From an uncultured Ruminococcus sp. (lineage in GTDB: Bacteria; Bacillota_A; Clostridia; Oscillospirales; Ruminococcaceae): DNA of 41,597 nt. The position numbers and the translations under genes were made by a program. Each line of letters opens with the position of its first letter. Positions within the stretch are counted from its first letter, which is position 1. Location: positions 1 through 41,597 of the forward strand of contig ONBA01000025.1 in the NCBI GenBank assembly GCA_900315975.1, given 5' to 3'. Of this stretch, positions 32,282 through 41,407 are shown in pieces. The notes below the pieces were generated by a model. It worked only from the letters and a program-made list of their open reading frames with translations. It did no database searches and was not told the origin of the DNA.

Positions 32282-32643
32282 TTATGAATACGGATATGTA
32301 ATTTTTAGATATTCTTTGAGCATTTCCGGAATGTACTGGTAGTGCCGCGAATCATATATCTTGTATGTAATGTCTGCATCATGCTCTTCAAGACGTGATT
32401 TAAGCTTTTTCAGTCCTTCAAGTGTAGTGTCGTGACCGTTATATCTCTCGGCGTAGTCAGGATCTTCAAGTAGAACTCTCCGGCTGTCATTTTATTTATA
32501 AGGCGGGCAGGTTCAACTGTCTTAGATTCTTCCGTTGTCTGGATATTATCAGTTGTTTTTGTGCTGCCTGAAGTGGAACTGCTGCATGATGCCACTGAAA
32601 GCATCAGCGTCAGTGCAATTATCATTGAGAATGATCTTTTCAT
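32282..32643 (-). pseudogene. Frameshifted lipoprotein gene
   Basis: The first part encodes a lipoprotein signal (MLSVASC, Cys ~20) and Ser/Thr-rich linker, then runs to a stop at 32410. In another frame, from about 32491 down to TAA at 32282-32284, the sequence again reads as clear protein (LLEDPDYAERYNGHDTTLEG, then KKLKSRLEEHDADITYKIY and a Tyr-rich end). The two parts together give a lipoprotein of about 120 residues. A single-base indel between 32413 and 32491 explains the break. Sequencing error is possible. A good promoter and the following operon genes suggest that the locus was recently intact. Confidence 0.7.
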
Positions 32644-32694
32644 ATCTATTCCTTCCGTTCATTTACATGACTGTTCAATAGATTTACAGATAAT

Positions 32695-32723
32695 ATTTTA
32701 CCACAACGGCTTTCTAAAGTCAA
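32695..32723 (-). promoter_or_regulatory. Promoter of the lipoprotein-maf-DUF1015 operon
   Basis: On the minus strand, TTGACT (32718-32723) and TAAAAT (32695-32700) are separated by 17 bp. It is divergent from the pgk promoter. Confidence 0.7.
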
Positions 32724-32793
32724 GGAAAATGCTCACGCGGAGGGCTTTCACTGAAATTTTACCAAAATTTCATGAAAAAAATTGCCAAGGTAC

Positions 32794-32822
32794 TTGAAAA
32801 ATCTCTCGGAATAGTGTAAAAT
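32794..32822 (+). promoter_or_regulatory. Promoter of pgk
   Basis: TTGAAA (32794-32799) and TAAAAT (32817-32822) are separated by 17 bp. It gives a leader of about 60 nt before the chosen pgk start. Confidence 0.75.
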
Positions 32823-32891
32823 AGTATTGTGGGTTGTTATGGAATTAACAACTACCCCAAAAGTATCTTAAAACGAAAGGATGTCATACCA

Positions 32892-34112
32892 ATGGCAGGA
32901 TTAAACAAGGTCACAGTTGAAGACATTAACGTTAAGGGCAGAAAGGTACTCGTAAGAGTAGATTTCAACGTTCCTATGAAGGACGGCGTTATCACTAACG
33001 ATAACCGTATCCAGGCAGCCCTCCCCACTATAAACAAGCTCGTAGAAAACGGCGCAAAGGTCGTTCTCTGCTCACACCTCGGCAAGCCGAAGAACGGTCC
33101 GGAGGCTAAGTTCTCACTCGCTCCCGCTGCTGCAAGACTCGGCGAGCTCGTAAACACTAAGGTTACTTTCGCTGCTGACGATACAGTTGTCGGCGAGAAC
33201 GCAAAGAAGGCTGTTGCTGCTATGAACGACGGCGAGATCGTTGTTCTCGAGAATACTCGTTTCCGCGGCAATGAGGAGACCAAGAACGGCGAGGAGTTCT
33301 CCAAAGAGCTCGCAGACCTCGTTGACGACGAAGTTTTCGTTATGGACGCTTTCGGCTCTGCTCACCGTGCTCACGCTTCTACAGCAGGCGTTACCAAGTT
33401 CGTCAAGGAGACAGCCGTAGGCTACCTCATGCAGAAGGAGATCCAGTACCTCGGAAACGCTGTTGAGGTTCCTGAGCACCCGTTCGTTGCTATCCTCGGC
33501 GGCGCTAAGGTTGCAGACAAGCTCAACGTTATCTCAAACCTCCTCGAGAAGTGCGACACTCTCATCATCGGCGGCGGTATGGCTTACACCTTCATCAAGG
33601 CGCAGGGCGGTTCTATCGGTAAGTCACTCGTTGACGACGAGAAGCTCGACTACTGCAAGGAAATGCTCGAAAAGGCTCAGAAGCTCGGCAAGAAGATCCT
33701 TCTCCCTGTAGATACAGCTATCGCTTCTTCATTCCCTGATCCGATCGACGCTCCTATCGACGTTGAGTTCGTTGATTCCGACAAGATCCCTGCTGATATG
33801 ATGGGTCTCGACATCGGTCCCAAGACTGCTGCTATCTTCGCTGAGGCTGCAAAGTTCGCAAAGACAGTCGTTTGGAACGGACCTATGGGCGTTTTCGAAA
33901 ACCCCACTCTCAAGAAGGGTACTGTAGCAGTTTGCGAGGCTCTCGCTGAGGCTGACGCTACTACTATCATCGGCGGCGGTGACTCCGCTACAGCTGCTAT
34001 CCAGCTCGGCTTCGCTGACAAGATGAGCCACATCTCAACAGGCGGCGGTGCTTCTCTCGAATACCTCGAGGGCAAGGTTCTCCCCGGTGTTGCAGCTATC
34101 GCTGATAAGTAA
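32892..34112 (+). CDS. pgk: Phosphoglycerate kinase
   Basis: The start is the ATG at 32892 behind GAAAGGA; a GTG-initiated frame from 32829 begins at the transcription start and is rejected. The 406-residue protein is of usual length. It shows [55 protein letters not shown], and the nucleotide-binding GGGDSATA and [13 protein letters not shown]. It transfers phosphate from 1,3-bisphosphoglycerate to ADP in glycolysis. It heads a cluster with tpiA and gpmI. Strong codon bias points to high expression. Confidence 0.98.
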   Translation: MAGLNKVTVEDINVKGRKVLVRVDFNVPMKDGVITNDNRIQAALPTINKLVENGAKVVLCSHLGKPKNGPEAKFSLAPAAARLGELVNTKVTFAADDTVVGENAKKAVAAMNDGEIVVLENTRFRGNEETKNGEEFSKELADLVDDEVFVMDAFGSAHRAHASTAGVTKFVKETAVGYLMQKEIQYLGNAVEVPEHPFVAILGGAKVADKLNVISNLLEKCDTLIIGGGMAYTFIKAQGGSIGKSLVDDEKLDYCKEMLEKAQKLGKKILLPVDTAIASSFPDPIDAPIDVEFVDSDKIPADMMGLDIGPKTAAIFAEAAKFAKTVVWNGPMGVFENPTLKKGTVAVCEALAEADATTIIGGGDSATAAIQLGFADKMSHISTGGGASLEYLEGKVLPGVAAIADK

Positions 34113-34121
34113 TCGTATATG

Positions 34122-34154
34122 CAATAGGGCGGATAGAGATATTCGCCCTTATTG
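34122..34154 (+). terminator. Hairpin after pgk
   Basis: CAATAGGGCGGATA pairs with TATTCGCCCTTATTG (one bulge, one mismatch). There is little T-tract, so it may be a message-end hairpin or partial terminator. Confidence 0.55.
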
Positions 34155-34173
34155 TGATAAATGAGGCATTATT

Positions 34174-34857
34174 ATGGGATTCATGAAAAAGGTGATGTAC
34201 AAGCTCGCGGGGATAAATGAGGAGCTGTACAATTTGTATGTTGAAAAAGGTCCGTGCGAGGAGTACGCCGAGGGCTACAAGGCTCTGCACAGCAAAAAAA
34301 TGAAGCCTATGGACTATACCACGCTTGCTGACATTTACACAACTCTTGAAAAATATGACGAAGCCGAGGAAATGCTCGGTCACGTCAAAGTCGGCATCAT
34401 GACCGATGATACGATAAAGGGAGTATATCTGCTTTCAAAGCTGAATCTTCTGCTAGGTCAGGATAAGGGCGAGGAAGCATATGAGCTTTTCAAAAAGGAA
34501 CAGAAATACCTCGACATCTTCTTTTCTGCTCCCGCTTACCGGAGATCAGGTATGGCATATTATGACACCGCTGCCGTTATCCTTGCAATGAACGGTCAGC
34601 TGCAGGCTGCCGGATATTACTACAAGCTCGAACAGGAATCCTCCGCTACCTACGACAATACCGGCGTTTATCCGATGCTCACCAATGTTCATATGCTGAA
34701 AGTCATGGGAAATGACATTACTGCTGAAGAAGCTGCCGCCAAGGCAAGAGAATACATCAGCAACTATAACGAATTCAAGTTCAAGTGGCAGAAGGAGCAG
34801 TTTCTCGGTATGCTTGACAGGTATATGAGCTATAGCAAGGAAGCTGACAGTGATTGA
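34174..34857 (+). CDS. TPR-like helical protein in the glycolytic cluster
   Basis: The 227-residue protein is entirely helical with tetratricopeptide-like pairs (TTLADIYTTLEKYDEAEEML; AAVILAMNGQLQAAGYYYKL). No signal or catalytic motif is seen. It probably acts as a soluble scaffold or a regulator; the role is unknown. It sits between pgk and tpiA on the same strand. A 42-codon GTG frame overlapping its end (to about 34979) lacks support. Confidence 0.7.
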   Translation: MGFMKKVMYKLAGINEELYNLYVEKGPCEEYAEGYKALHSKKMKPMDYTTLADIYTTLEKYDEAEEMLGHVKVGIMTDDTIKGVYLLSKLNLLLGQDKGEEAYELFKKEQKYLDIFFSAPAYRRSGMAYYDTAAVILAMNGQLQAAGYYYKLEQESSATYDNTGVYPMLTNVHMLKVMGNDITAEEAAAKAREYISNYNEFKFKWQKEQFLGMLDRYMSYSKEADSD

Positions 34858-35007
34858 AACGCTCATCAGCTGTCGGAATGAAAAAGATGCAGAAGTTCTG
34901 CTTTACCCGCTGTCGCTTTCCGTATCTGCAAGAACTATCGGCAGCGCGGTATTCTTTCTGATGCACGGCAAAATATAATTAATATTAATTTTAAGGAGTA
35001 AAAACCA

Positions 35008-35784
35008 ATGAACAAGAATCTTAGAAAGGCAATTATTGCCGGAAACTGGAAAATGAACAAGACCCGTCCCGAGGCAAAGGCTCTCCTCGAGGCTATCAAG
35101 CCCCTCGTTGCTAACGCTGAGGGCAAGATCGAGGTAATCGCCTGCGTTCCTTTCACAAACCTCGAGACTGCTATCAACACTACTGCCGGCAGCAATGTAA
35201 AGATCGGCGCTGAGAACGTTCACTTCGAGAAGAGCGGCGCTTTCACAGGCGAGATCTCTGCTGATATGCTCACTGAGCTCGGCGTTGAGTACGTTGTTAT
35301 CGGTCACAGCGAGAGAAGACAGTACTTCGGCGAGACTGACGAGACCGTAAACAAGAGAACTATCGCTGCTCTCAATGCAGGTCTCAAGCCTATCGTCTGC
35401 GTTGGCGAGCTCAAGTGGGAGCGCGAGTGCAACATCACTGAGGAAGTTATCGCTCGTCAGATCAAGCTCGACCTCTGGTCTCTCACAGCAGAGCAGGTAA
35501 AGAACGTTGTTATCGCTTATGAGCCTGTTTGGGCTATCGGTACAGGTCTTACAGCTACTCCCGATCAGGCTGAGGAGGTTTGCGGCTTTATCCGTGCTCA
35601 GCTCGCTAAGCTCTTCGATCAGGCTACTGCTGACGCTGTTACTATCCAGTACGGCGGCTCCATGAACGCTAAGAACGCTGCTGAGCTTCTTGCTAAGCCC
35701 AACATCGACGGCGGTCTCATCGGCGGTGCTTCACTCAAGGCTGAGGACTTCAACGTTATCGTTCAGGCTGCTGTAAACGGCTGA
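35008..35784 (+). CDS. tpiA: Triosephosphate isomerase
   Basis: The 258-residue protein starts behind AAGGAG. Family blocks are AGNWKMNK (catalytic Lys), VIGHSERRQYFGE (catalytic His), the YEPVWAIGTG loop with catalytic Glu, and IQYGGSMN / DGGLIGGASL for phosphate binding. It interconverts dihydroxyacetone phosphate and glyceraldehyde-3-phosphate. Length and motifs are complete. Codon bias is strong, as in pgk. Confidence 0.98.
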   Translation: MNKNLRKAIIAGNWKMNKTRPEAKALLEAIKPLVANAEGKIEVIACVPFTNLETAINTTAGSNVKIGAENVHFEKSGAFTGEISADMLTELGVEYVVIGHSERRQYFGETDETVNKRTIAALNAGLKPIVCVGELKWERECNITEEVIARQIKLDLWSLTAEQVKNVVIAYEPVWAIGTGLTATPDQAEEVCGFIRAQLAKLFDQATADAVTIQYGGSMNAKNAAELLAKPNIDGGLIGGASLKAEDFNVIVQAAVNG

Positions 35785-35796
35785 GAATTACCAGTG

Positions 35797-35817
35797 AGGG
35801 CGGAGGATATCCGCCCT
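35797..35817 (+). terminator. Hairpin between tpiA and gpmI
   Basis: AGGGCGGA pairs with TCCGCCCT across GGATA. It shares the GGGCGGA arm with the hairpin after pgk and lacks a T-tract, so processing or differential stability is possible. Confidence 0.6.
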
Positions 35818-35839
35818 TAAATATGAAAGGAAAATCAAT

Positions 35840-37360
35840 ATGTCAAAGAAACCCGTAGCACTTATTATCATGGACGGCTTCGGTTACAATCCCGATACCT
35901 ACGGCAACGCTATCGCTGCTGCAAAGAAGCCCAACATCGACAAGTACATGGCTGAGTGTCCGCACACTATCATCGGCGCAAGCGGTCTCGACGTAGGTCT
36001 CCCGGACGGTCAGATGGGCAACTCCGAGGTAGGTCACACAAATATCGGTGCAGGACGCATCGTTTACCAGATGCTCGTCAAGATCTCCAAGGACATCAAG
36101 GACGGCACATTCTTCAATAACAAGGCTATTCTCGGTGCAATGAACAACTGCAAGGAAAAGGGCAGCGCACTCCACCTCATGGGACTTCTCTCCCCCGGCG
36201 GCGTTCACAGCCACATGGAGCACCTCTACGGCATCGTGGAAATGGCTAAGAAGAACGGTCTCGACAAGGTATATATCCACGCATTCCTCGACGGACGTGA
36301 CGTTCCGCCCTCGTCCGCAGCCGAGTACATGGAGGAGGCTGTTGCCGAGCTCAACAAGATAGGTCTCGGCAAGGTAGCTACTATTTCCGGACGTTTCTAC
36401 GCTATGGACAGAGACAACGCTTGGGACAGAGTTGAAAAGGCTTACGCTGCACTCGTTTACGGCGAGGGCGTTCAGGAGACCGATCCCGTTCAGGCTATAA
36501 AGAACTCCTACGCCAACGAGGTAACGGACGAGTTCATGCTCCCGACTGTTATTGCAGGCGGCGCTCAGATAAAGGCTGACGACAGCGTTATCTTCTTCAA
36601 TTTCCGTCCTGACCGTGCAAGACAGATCACACGTTCATTCGTTGATCCCGAGTTCAGCGGCTTCGAGAGAAGAAACGGCTTCTTCCCTGTCAATTTCGTA
36701 TGTATGGCTCAGTACGATGCTACGATGCCCAACGTTTCCGTTGCATATCCTCCGGAACAGCTCACCATGACTATGGGCGAGTACCTCGCAAAGCTCGGCA
36801 AGACTCAGCTCCGTATCGCTGAGACTCAGAAGTACGCTCACGTTACGTTCTTCTTCAACGGCGGTGAGGAGAAGCAGTTCGAGGGCGAGGACAGAATACT
36901 CATAAAGTCACCGGACGTTCCCACCTTCGACCTCAAGCCTGAGATGAGCGCTTACGAGGTCTGTGACGCTGTTGTTGAGGCTATCAACTCCGACAAGTAT
37001 GACGTTATCATACTCAACTACGCTAACTGCGATATGGTCGGCCATACAGGCATCTTTGACGCTGCTGTAAAGGCTGTTGAGGCTACTGATACCTGCGTCG
37101 GACGCATGGTCGATGCTATCCTTGCAAAGGGCGGTGCAGCTCTTATCACTGCCGATCACGGCAACGCTGACAAGATGATGGAGCCCGACGGCAGTCCTTT
37201 CACTGCACACACAACAAATCCTGTTCCGCTCATTGCTGTAGGCGTTGAGGGTAAGCTCGCAGAGGGCGGCGTCCTTGCCGACCTTGCCCCCACAATGCTC
37301 GATATCATGGGCGTTCCCCAGCCCGAGGAAATGACAGGTCATTCCCTTCTTAAAAAGTAA
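35840..37360 (+). CDS. gpmI: 2,3-bisphosphoglycerate-independent phosphoglycerate mutase
   Basis: The 506-residue protein starts behind GAAAGGA. It shows the alkaline-phosphatase-like metal site LIIMDGFGYN, the catalytic-Ser block GQMGNSEVGHTNIGAGR, HAFLDGRDVPP, FFNFRPDRARQ, and the second metal block NYANCDMVGHTG / TADHGNADKM. It interconverts 3- and 2-phosphoglycerate using Mn2+. It completes the lower glycolytic set with pgk and tpiA; gapA and eno are not in the window. Confidence 0.98.
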   Translation: MSKKPVALIIMDGFGYNPDTYGNAIAAAKKPNIDKYMAECPHTIIGASGLDVGLPDGQMGNSEVGHTNIGAGRIVYQMLVKISKDIKDGTFFNNKAILGAMNNCKEKGSALHLMGLLSPGGVHSHMEHLYGIVEMAKKNGLDKVYIHAFLDGRDVPPSSAAEYMEEAVAELNKIGLGKVATISGRFYAMDRDNAWDRVEKAYAALVYGEGVQETDPVQAIKNSYANEVTDEFMLPTVIAGGAQIKADDSVIFFNFRPDRARQITRSFVDPEFSGFERRNGFFPVNFVCMAQYDATMPNVSVAYPPEQLTMTMGEYLAKLGKTQLRIAETQKYAHVTFFFNGGEEKQFEGEDRILIKSPDVPTFDLKPEMSAYEVCDAVVEAINSDKYDVIILNYANCDMVGHTGIFDAAVKAVEATDTCVGRMVDAILAKGGAALITADHGNADKMMEPDGSPFTAHTTNPVPLIAVGVEGKLAEGGVLADLAPTMLDIMGVPQPEEMTGHSLLKK

Positions 37361-37368
37361 GACAAAGA

Positions 37369-37398
37369 GGCTGCTGCTCCGGCGGCAGCCTTATTCTT
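37369..37398 (+). terminator. Terminator after gpmI
   Basis: GGCTGCTGC pairs with GCGGCAGCC (one G-U) across TCCG, followed by TTATTCTT, ending the glycolytic cluster. Confidence 0.7.
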
Positions 37399-37414
37399 GA
37401 TATGAGGTGAAAAC

Positions 37415-37654
37415 ATGAATCCAGTTCACGCTATAAAGTACCTTACCCTCGTCAACCGCTTCAAGGCCAATCACCCGAAGCTCCCGCAGTTCATAAAGTC
37501 TGCCGGCTCTGTTGCCGACGTCGGAACAGTTGCCGAGATAACCGTAAAGACTACTACCGGCAAAACTCTCCGTGCAAATATCCTTATCAACGAAGAGGAT
37601 ATGAAGATAATCAACGAGTTCAAGGCTCTGCGCTCTGAGCAGAACCGCAAATAA
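37415..37654 (+). CDS. Small conserved-looking protein of unknown function
   Basis: The 79-residue protein starts behind TGAGGTG. It has the pattern VGTVAEITVKTTTGKTLRANILINEEDMKII, a small beta-sheet followed by a helix. There is no signal or membrane segment. Codon use matches the chromosomal genes. I recognise no family. Confidence 0.65.
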   Translation: MNPVHAIKYLTLVNRFKANHPKLPQFIKSAGSVADVGTVAEITVKTTTGKTLRANILINEEDMKIINEFKALRSEQNRK

Positions 37655-37721
37655 AAGCAGCCCTGTTTTGTATATTATGTTGAGCTTTACCGGGAAAATT
37701 TCAATATAATTGTCCGGACTA

Positions 37722-37750
37722 TTGACATTCATGCAGAAATATGCTACAAT
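37722..37750 (+). promoter_or_regulatory. Promoter of the dockerin-peptidase gene
   Basis: TTGACA (37722-37727) and TACAAT (37745-37750) are separated by 17 bp, 36 bp before the start at 37786. This excludes an in-frame ATG at 37741. Confidence 0.85.
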
Positions 37751-37785
37751 TTAGTTACAAATTGGAAAACAAGGAGTTACTGCTC

Positions 37786-39093
37786 ATGAGGGACATTTTC
37801 AATAAAGCTGCTGCATTTATACTTGCACTCGCTGTTTTTTTGCTTCCGGGAGGTCTTTCCCTGCCGGCATCTGAAGCTTCTGCCGCTGACCTTACCGCTA
37901 CATGGCCTGTTCCCGAAAGCTATAAGAATATCACTACCTACTTCGACCCGATGAGAAATCAGATCAACTCGGGCTATCACAACGGCATTGACATCGAGGC
38001 ACCATATGCGACACCTATCTATGCCGTGAGAGCCGGAAATGTCGTATCTGCCGGCTGGATGGACGCATACGGCTATATGGTCATACTTTACCATTCCGAT
38101 CTCGGTCTGTATACCTTCTATGCCCACTGCTCCTCAATGGAGGTCACAGCCGGTGCAGAGATCGCACAGGGTCAGCAGATCGCAAGTGTCGGAAGCACCG
38201 GACAGTCCTCCGGCAATCACCTGCATTACGGTATCTGCGACACTCTCCTGAGCGGCTGGCCGGATATCACTTACTACGACCCGCTCACATATTTCACCTA
38301 TAACGGCGAGATCGCACCGAAAAATCCTGACCCGGAATGCGATTGCTCCGAAAGCTACGCCGGTATCTACAAGACCAAGGGCGTGACCTCGAACCTCTAC
38401 ATAAGAAGCGGTCACGGCTCGAATTACCCTGCGGTAGGACAGATCCCCGCAGGCTCGCAGGTCACTGTCACTAAGGGCAACGGCAAGTGGGCTCATGTCG
38501 AGTTCAACGGCATAAGCGGATACAGCTCTATGGACTACCTCGAAAAAATCTCCGACCTCGAAAAGCCTGAACCCGAAATGACGGTATACGGTGCTGTTTC
38601 TCCCGAGGGCAAGCTCATCTGCGGCGAAAAGTTCCGTATCCGCGGCGTTATAACCTCGACCCTTACCATAAAGAAGGTCTGGGGCGGAGTTTATTCCGCT
38701 GACGGCACCGAGACCAAGCTGTACTGTGAGGCTTCCCCGTCCGCACTGACCTATGACCTGTCAGTAGATTTCGATAACAAGCTGATCTTCGGCGATCTCC
38801 CCGAGGGAAGCTACATTTATAAAATAGAGGCTGAGGATACTGAGGGCAACAAATTTACCGTCATCGAAACACAGTTCGAGGAGGTCTCATCGTCCGTCTC
38901 ATACAAAAAAGGCGATGTCAATCTCGACGGTGATGTCTCGATCGCGGACACTGTCGTCCTCCAGAATTTTCTCCTCGGAAGAGGCAGTCTCAGCGAGACT
39001 CAGGGCGAATGCGCTGACTATAACTCCGACGGCAGGATAACTGTCCTCGACCTTATGCAGATCAAACGCTTTATCATCAAGGCTGATAAATAA
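37786..39093 (+). CDS. Secreted M23 peptidase with SH3 domain and C-terminal dockerin
   Basis: From the ATG at 37786 (AAGGAG upstream) the protein has 435 residues. A signal peptide (~1-33, ASEASAADL) is followed by an M23/LytM zinc peptidase with H65, D69 (YHNGIDIEAP) and the HLH pair H145/H147 (GNHLHYGI). A bacterial SH3 domain (~200-253, SNLYIRSGHGSNYPAVGQIP) and an Ig-like region (~265-365) come next. A type I-like dockerin (375-432) closes the protein, with two calcium loops, GDVNLDGDVSIAD and ADYNSDGRITVLD. It should cut peptidoglycan cross-links outside the cell and dock to a cohesin-bearing scaffoldin or surface protein. All catalytic residues are present. Confidence 0.92.
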   Translation: MRDIFNKAAAFILALAVFLLPGGLSLPASEASAADLTATWPVPESYKNITTYFDPMRNQINSGYHNGIDIEAPYATPIYAVRAGNVVSAGWMDAYGYMVILYHSDLGLYTFYAHCSSMEVTAGAEIAQGQQIASVGSTGQSSGNHLHYGICDTLLSGWPDITYYDPLTYFTYNGEIAPKNPDPECDCSESYAGIYKTKGVTSNLYIRSGHGSNYPAVGQIPAGSQVTVTKGNGKWAHVEFNGISGYSSMDYLEKISDLEKPEPEMTVYGAVSPEGKLICGEKFRIRGVITSTLTIKKVWGGVYSADGTETKLYCEASPSALTYDLSVDFDNKLIFGDLPEGSYIYKIEAEDTEGNKFTVIETQFEEVSSSVSYKKGDVNLDGDVSIADTVVLQNFLLGRGSLSETQGECADYNSDGRITVLDLMQIKRFIIKADK

Positions 39094-39110
39094 TTATACA
39101 GGGGTAACAG

Positions 39111-40433
39111 ATGAGTAATTTCAGGACACAACACATGACGCTTCAATGGCACGACATTATCGACGAGGAGAATACTGCTCCCGCTGCCGAGGCTGAGCTC
39201 AGGGAAAAAGCTATGCTCGTCGGCAGAGTTGGACTTATGATGCTCTCCGTCGGGACCGGTGCATGGCGCGTCCGTGCCTCCATGAACAAGATAGCCCGTG
39301 CGCTCGGTATCGTCTGCGTCGCGGATATCGGTCTGCTCTCGATAGAGTATACCTGCGCTGAGAACGGCGAGACCTTCACGAACGCCCTTTCCCTCAGCAA
39401 TACCGGTGTGAATACCGATAAGCTCACGGAGCTCGAACTGTTCGCGGACGGCTTCGCGGAACGTGCCGGAAAGTATTCGATAGTTCAATTCCACCGCATT
39501 CTTGATAAGTTTCAGGATATGCCTGCAAACTACAAGGCGGTACAGCTCGCGCTCGCTTCGGCACTCGCCTGCTGCGGATTTACCTTTCTCCTCGGAGGCG
39601 GCGCTGCCGAAATGATACTCGCCTTTTTTGGTGCAGGCATCGGTCAGTTTGTCCGGAAGAAGCTCCTCGAAAGACATATCACCCTCCTTGCAAACGTTGC
39701 AGCGGCAGTTGCAGCTGCTTGCACCGCATATGTGCTTCTCATGAAGGCAGGTCAGGAGCTTTTCGGCATCTCCGAGGCTCATCAGGCTGGCTATATTTGC
39801 TCTATGCTGTTCGTGATACCGGGATTTCCCCTGATAACAGGCGGTATCGACCTTGCAAAGCTCGATCTCCGGTCTGGACTTGAACGTGTCACCTATGCGC
39901 TGCTGATTATTATTATGGCAACGCTTACCGGTGCGCTCATGGCGGCAGTTTTCCAGTACCACCCTGCCGATTTTAAGGAGCAGAGCATGGACGACGGCTT
40001 GAAGATCATTCTCAGGCTCGTCACAAGCTTCTGCGGAGTTTACGGCTTCTCTTTCCTGTTCAACAGCAAGCGGAAAATGGCTTGCACAGCAGGTGTTATC
40101 GGTATGATAGCCAATACTCTGAGGCTCGAACTCATCGACTTTACGCCGATACCGGTCCCGGCAGCAGCATTTATCGGTGCGCTTTCGGCAGGCCTCATGG
40201 CTTCGGCTATCAAGCGCTTCATCGGCTACCCGAGGATAACCCTGACGGTTCCCTCTATCGTTATCATGGTGCCGGGAATGTTCATGTACAAGGGCATCTA
40301 CTACCTCGGCATGAACGATATACAGTCCGGTGCGATGTGGCTTAGCAAGGCGGTCCTCATCGTCATGGCACTCCCCCTCGGACTGGTCTTCGCAAGGATC
40401 TTCACAGACAAGAATTTCAGAAAAAGCAGCTGA
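39111..40433 (+). CDS. Threonine/serine exporter family protein (ThrE type)
   Basis: The 440-residue protein has an N-terminal cytoplasmic domain (~1-140, with GTGAWRVRASMNKIARALG and NIDKLTELE-like TDKLTELELFADG) and about ten membrane helices from ~145. The layout ThrE N-terminal domain plus five helices, then a ThrE_2-type domain of five more, is that of fused ThrE exporters. PGFPLITGGIDLAKLDLRSGLER is typical of the family. It would export threonine or serine by proton antiport; the substrate is inferred. It starts 17 nt after the peptidase stop, so the two may be co-transcribed. Confidence 0.88.
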   Translation: MSNFRTQHMTLQWHDIIDEENTAPAAEAELREKAMLVGRVGLMMLSVGTGAWRVRASMNKIARALGIVCVADIGLLSIEYTCAENGETFTNALSLSNTGVNTDKLTELELFADGFAERAGKYSIVQFHRILDKFQDMPANYKAVQLALASALACCGFTFLLGGGAAEMILAFFGAGIGQFVRKKLLERHITLLANVAAAVAAACTAYVLLMKAGQELFGISEAHQAGYICSMLFVIPGFPLITGGIDLAKLDLRSGLERVTYALLIIIMATLTGALMAAVFQYHPADFKEQSMDDGLKIILRLVTSFCGVYGFSFLFNSKRKMACTAGVIGMIANTLRLELIDFTPIPVPAAAFIGALSAGLMASAIKRFIGYPRITLTVPSIVIMVPGMFMYKGIYYLGMNDIQSGAMWLSKAVLIVMALPLGLVFARIFTDKNFRKSS

Positions 40434-40450
40434 AAGGCTGCTTTCTCTTT
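40421..40450 (+). terminator. Hairpin at the end of the exporter gene
   Basis: AAAGCAGC pairs with GCTGCTTT across the loop TGAAAG; the stem includes the exporter stop codon region and is followed by CTCTTTATT. Confidence 0.65.
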
Positions 40451-40464
40451 ATTATGAGGTTATT

Positions 40465-41367
40465 ATGGAGCTTGACACTATTTTCAGAAAATGCGGACTG
40501 TGTCCGCGAAAATGCGGCGCTGACCGTACTGCCGGACGCGGCTTCTGCGGTATGCCCGACAAGGTCTATGCCGCGAGGGCTTCCCTGCACAAGTGGGAGG
40601 AGCCGTGCATTGCCTATAAAAACGGCGCCGGGACCGTATTCTTTTCCGGCTGCAATCTCCATTGCATTTACTGTCAGAACAATATCATCAGCAACGAGCT
40701 TCGCGGAAAAGCGCTGACCGTTCCGGAGCTTGCAGATGTGTTCCTCCGCTTGCAGGACGACGGCGCTGACAATATCGAGCTCGTCACGCCGACGCATTTC
40801 GTACCGCTGATAATAAACGCGCTTGACACTGTTCGTCACAGGCTGAGTATACCGGTCGTTTACAATTCCGGCGGCTACGAGCTCCCGGAAACGATAGCGA
40901 TGCTGAACGGCTACATTGACGTTTACCTCCCGGATATCAAGTATTTTTCGCCGGATATCGCCGCAAAGTATTCCTCCGCTCCGGACTATTTCGACTATGC
41001 CTCAAGGGCTGTTACGGCAATGATATCTCAGGTCGGGAAGCTCCGGTACAACAGCGAGGGCGGTCTCGTCAAGGGAACGGTCATACGTCATCTTGTCCTC
41101 CCCTCACACAGGCATGATTCCATAAGCATCATGGACTGGATCGCCGAGAATACCTCGCCCGAGGACGTTCTCGTCAGCATAATGGGACAGTATACGCCGT
41201 TTGATTTTATCCCGGACGAGTGCCGTGAACTGCGCCGCCGTGTCACTAAATTGGAGTACAACAGCGTCATAGACCACGCCGCAGAGCTCGGTCTTAACGG
41301 CTTCTCTCAGGACCGCTCGTCCGCCTCTGAAAAGTACGTCCCCGACTTCTCTTTTCAAGGTCTGTGA
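40465..41367 (+). CDS. Radical SAM protein of the PflA/PflX-like (COG1313) group
   Basis: The start is the ATG at 40465 (TGAGGTT upstream); a longer frame from 40330 overlaps the exporter gene in another frame. The 300-residue protein has the 4Fe-4S radical-SAM triad C63, C67, C70 (SGCNLHCIYCQN). An extra N-terminal Cys set C10, C13, C17, C28 is typical of this group and suggests a second cluster. Later blocks are IELVTPTHF, YNSGGYE and the DVYLPDIKYF stretch. It would cleave S-adenosylmethionine to generate a 5'-deoxyadenosyl radical; the target is unknown, with glycyl-radical activation possible by similarity. Confidence 0.88.
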   Translation: MELDTIFRKCGLCPRKCGADRTAGRGFCGMPDKVYAARASLHKWEEPCIAYKNGAGTVFFSGCNLHCIYCQNNIISNELRGKALTVPELADVFLRLQDDGADNIELVTPTHFVPLIINALDTVRHRLSIPVVYNSGGYELPETIAMLNGYIDVYLPDIKYFSPDIAAKYSSAPDYFDYASRAVTAMISQVGKLRYNSEGGLVKGTVIRHLVLPSHRHDSISIMDWIAENTSPEDVLVSIMGQYTPFDFIPDECRELRRRVTKLEYNSVIDHAAELGLNGFSQDRSSASEKYVPDFSFQGL

Positions 41368-41407
41368 ATAAGTGTTGTTCTCGTACGGAAGTATTATAAG
41401 AACTTAC
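41368..41407. other. Spacer before the terminal repeat
   Basis: There is no gene, promoter or clear hairpin in this short AT-rich stretch. Confidence 0.4.

Noticed and set aside
32829..32891. GTG-initiated extension of Pgk
   Set aside because: It begins about where transcription should start and adds residues not found in the family; the ATG at 32892 gives the normal [13 protein letters not shown] start.
34850..34979. 42-codon GTG frame overlapping the end of the TPR-like gene
   Set aside because: There is no ribosome site apart from possible coupling, no family resemblance and ordinary intergenic composition.
40330..40464. 45-codon N-terminal extension of the radical-SAM protein
   Set aside because: It lies in another frame of the exporter gene and across a hairpin; the ATG at 40465 gives the usual N-terminus.
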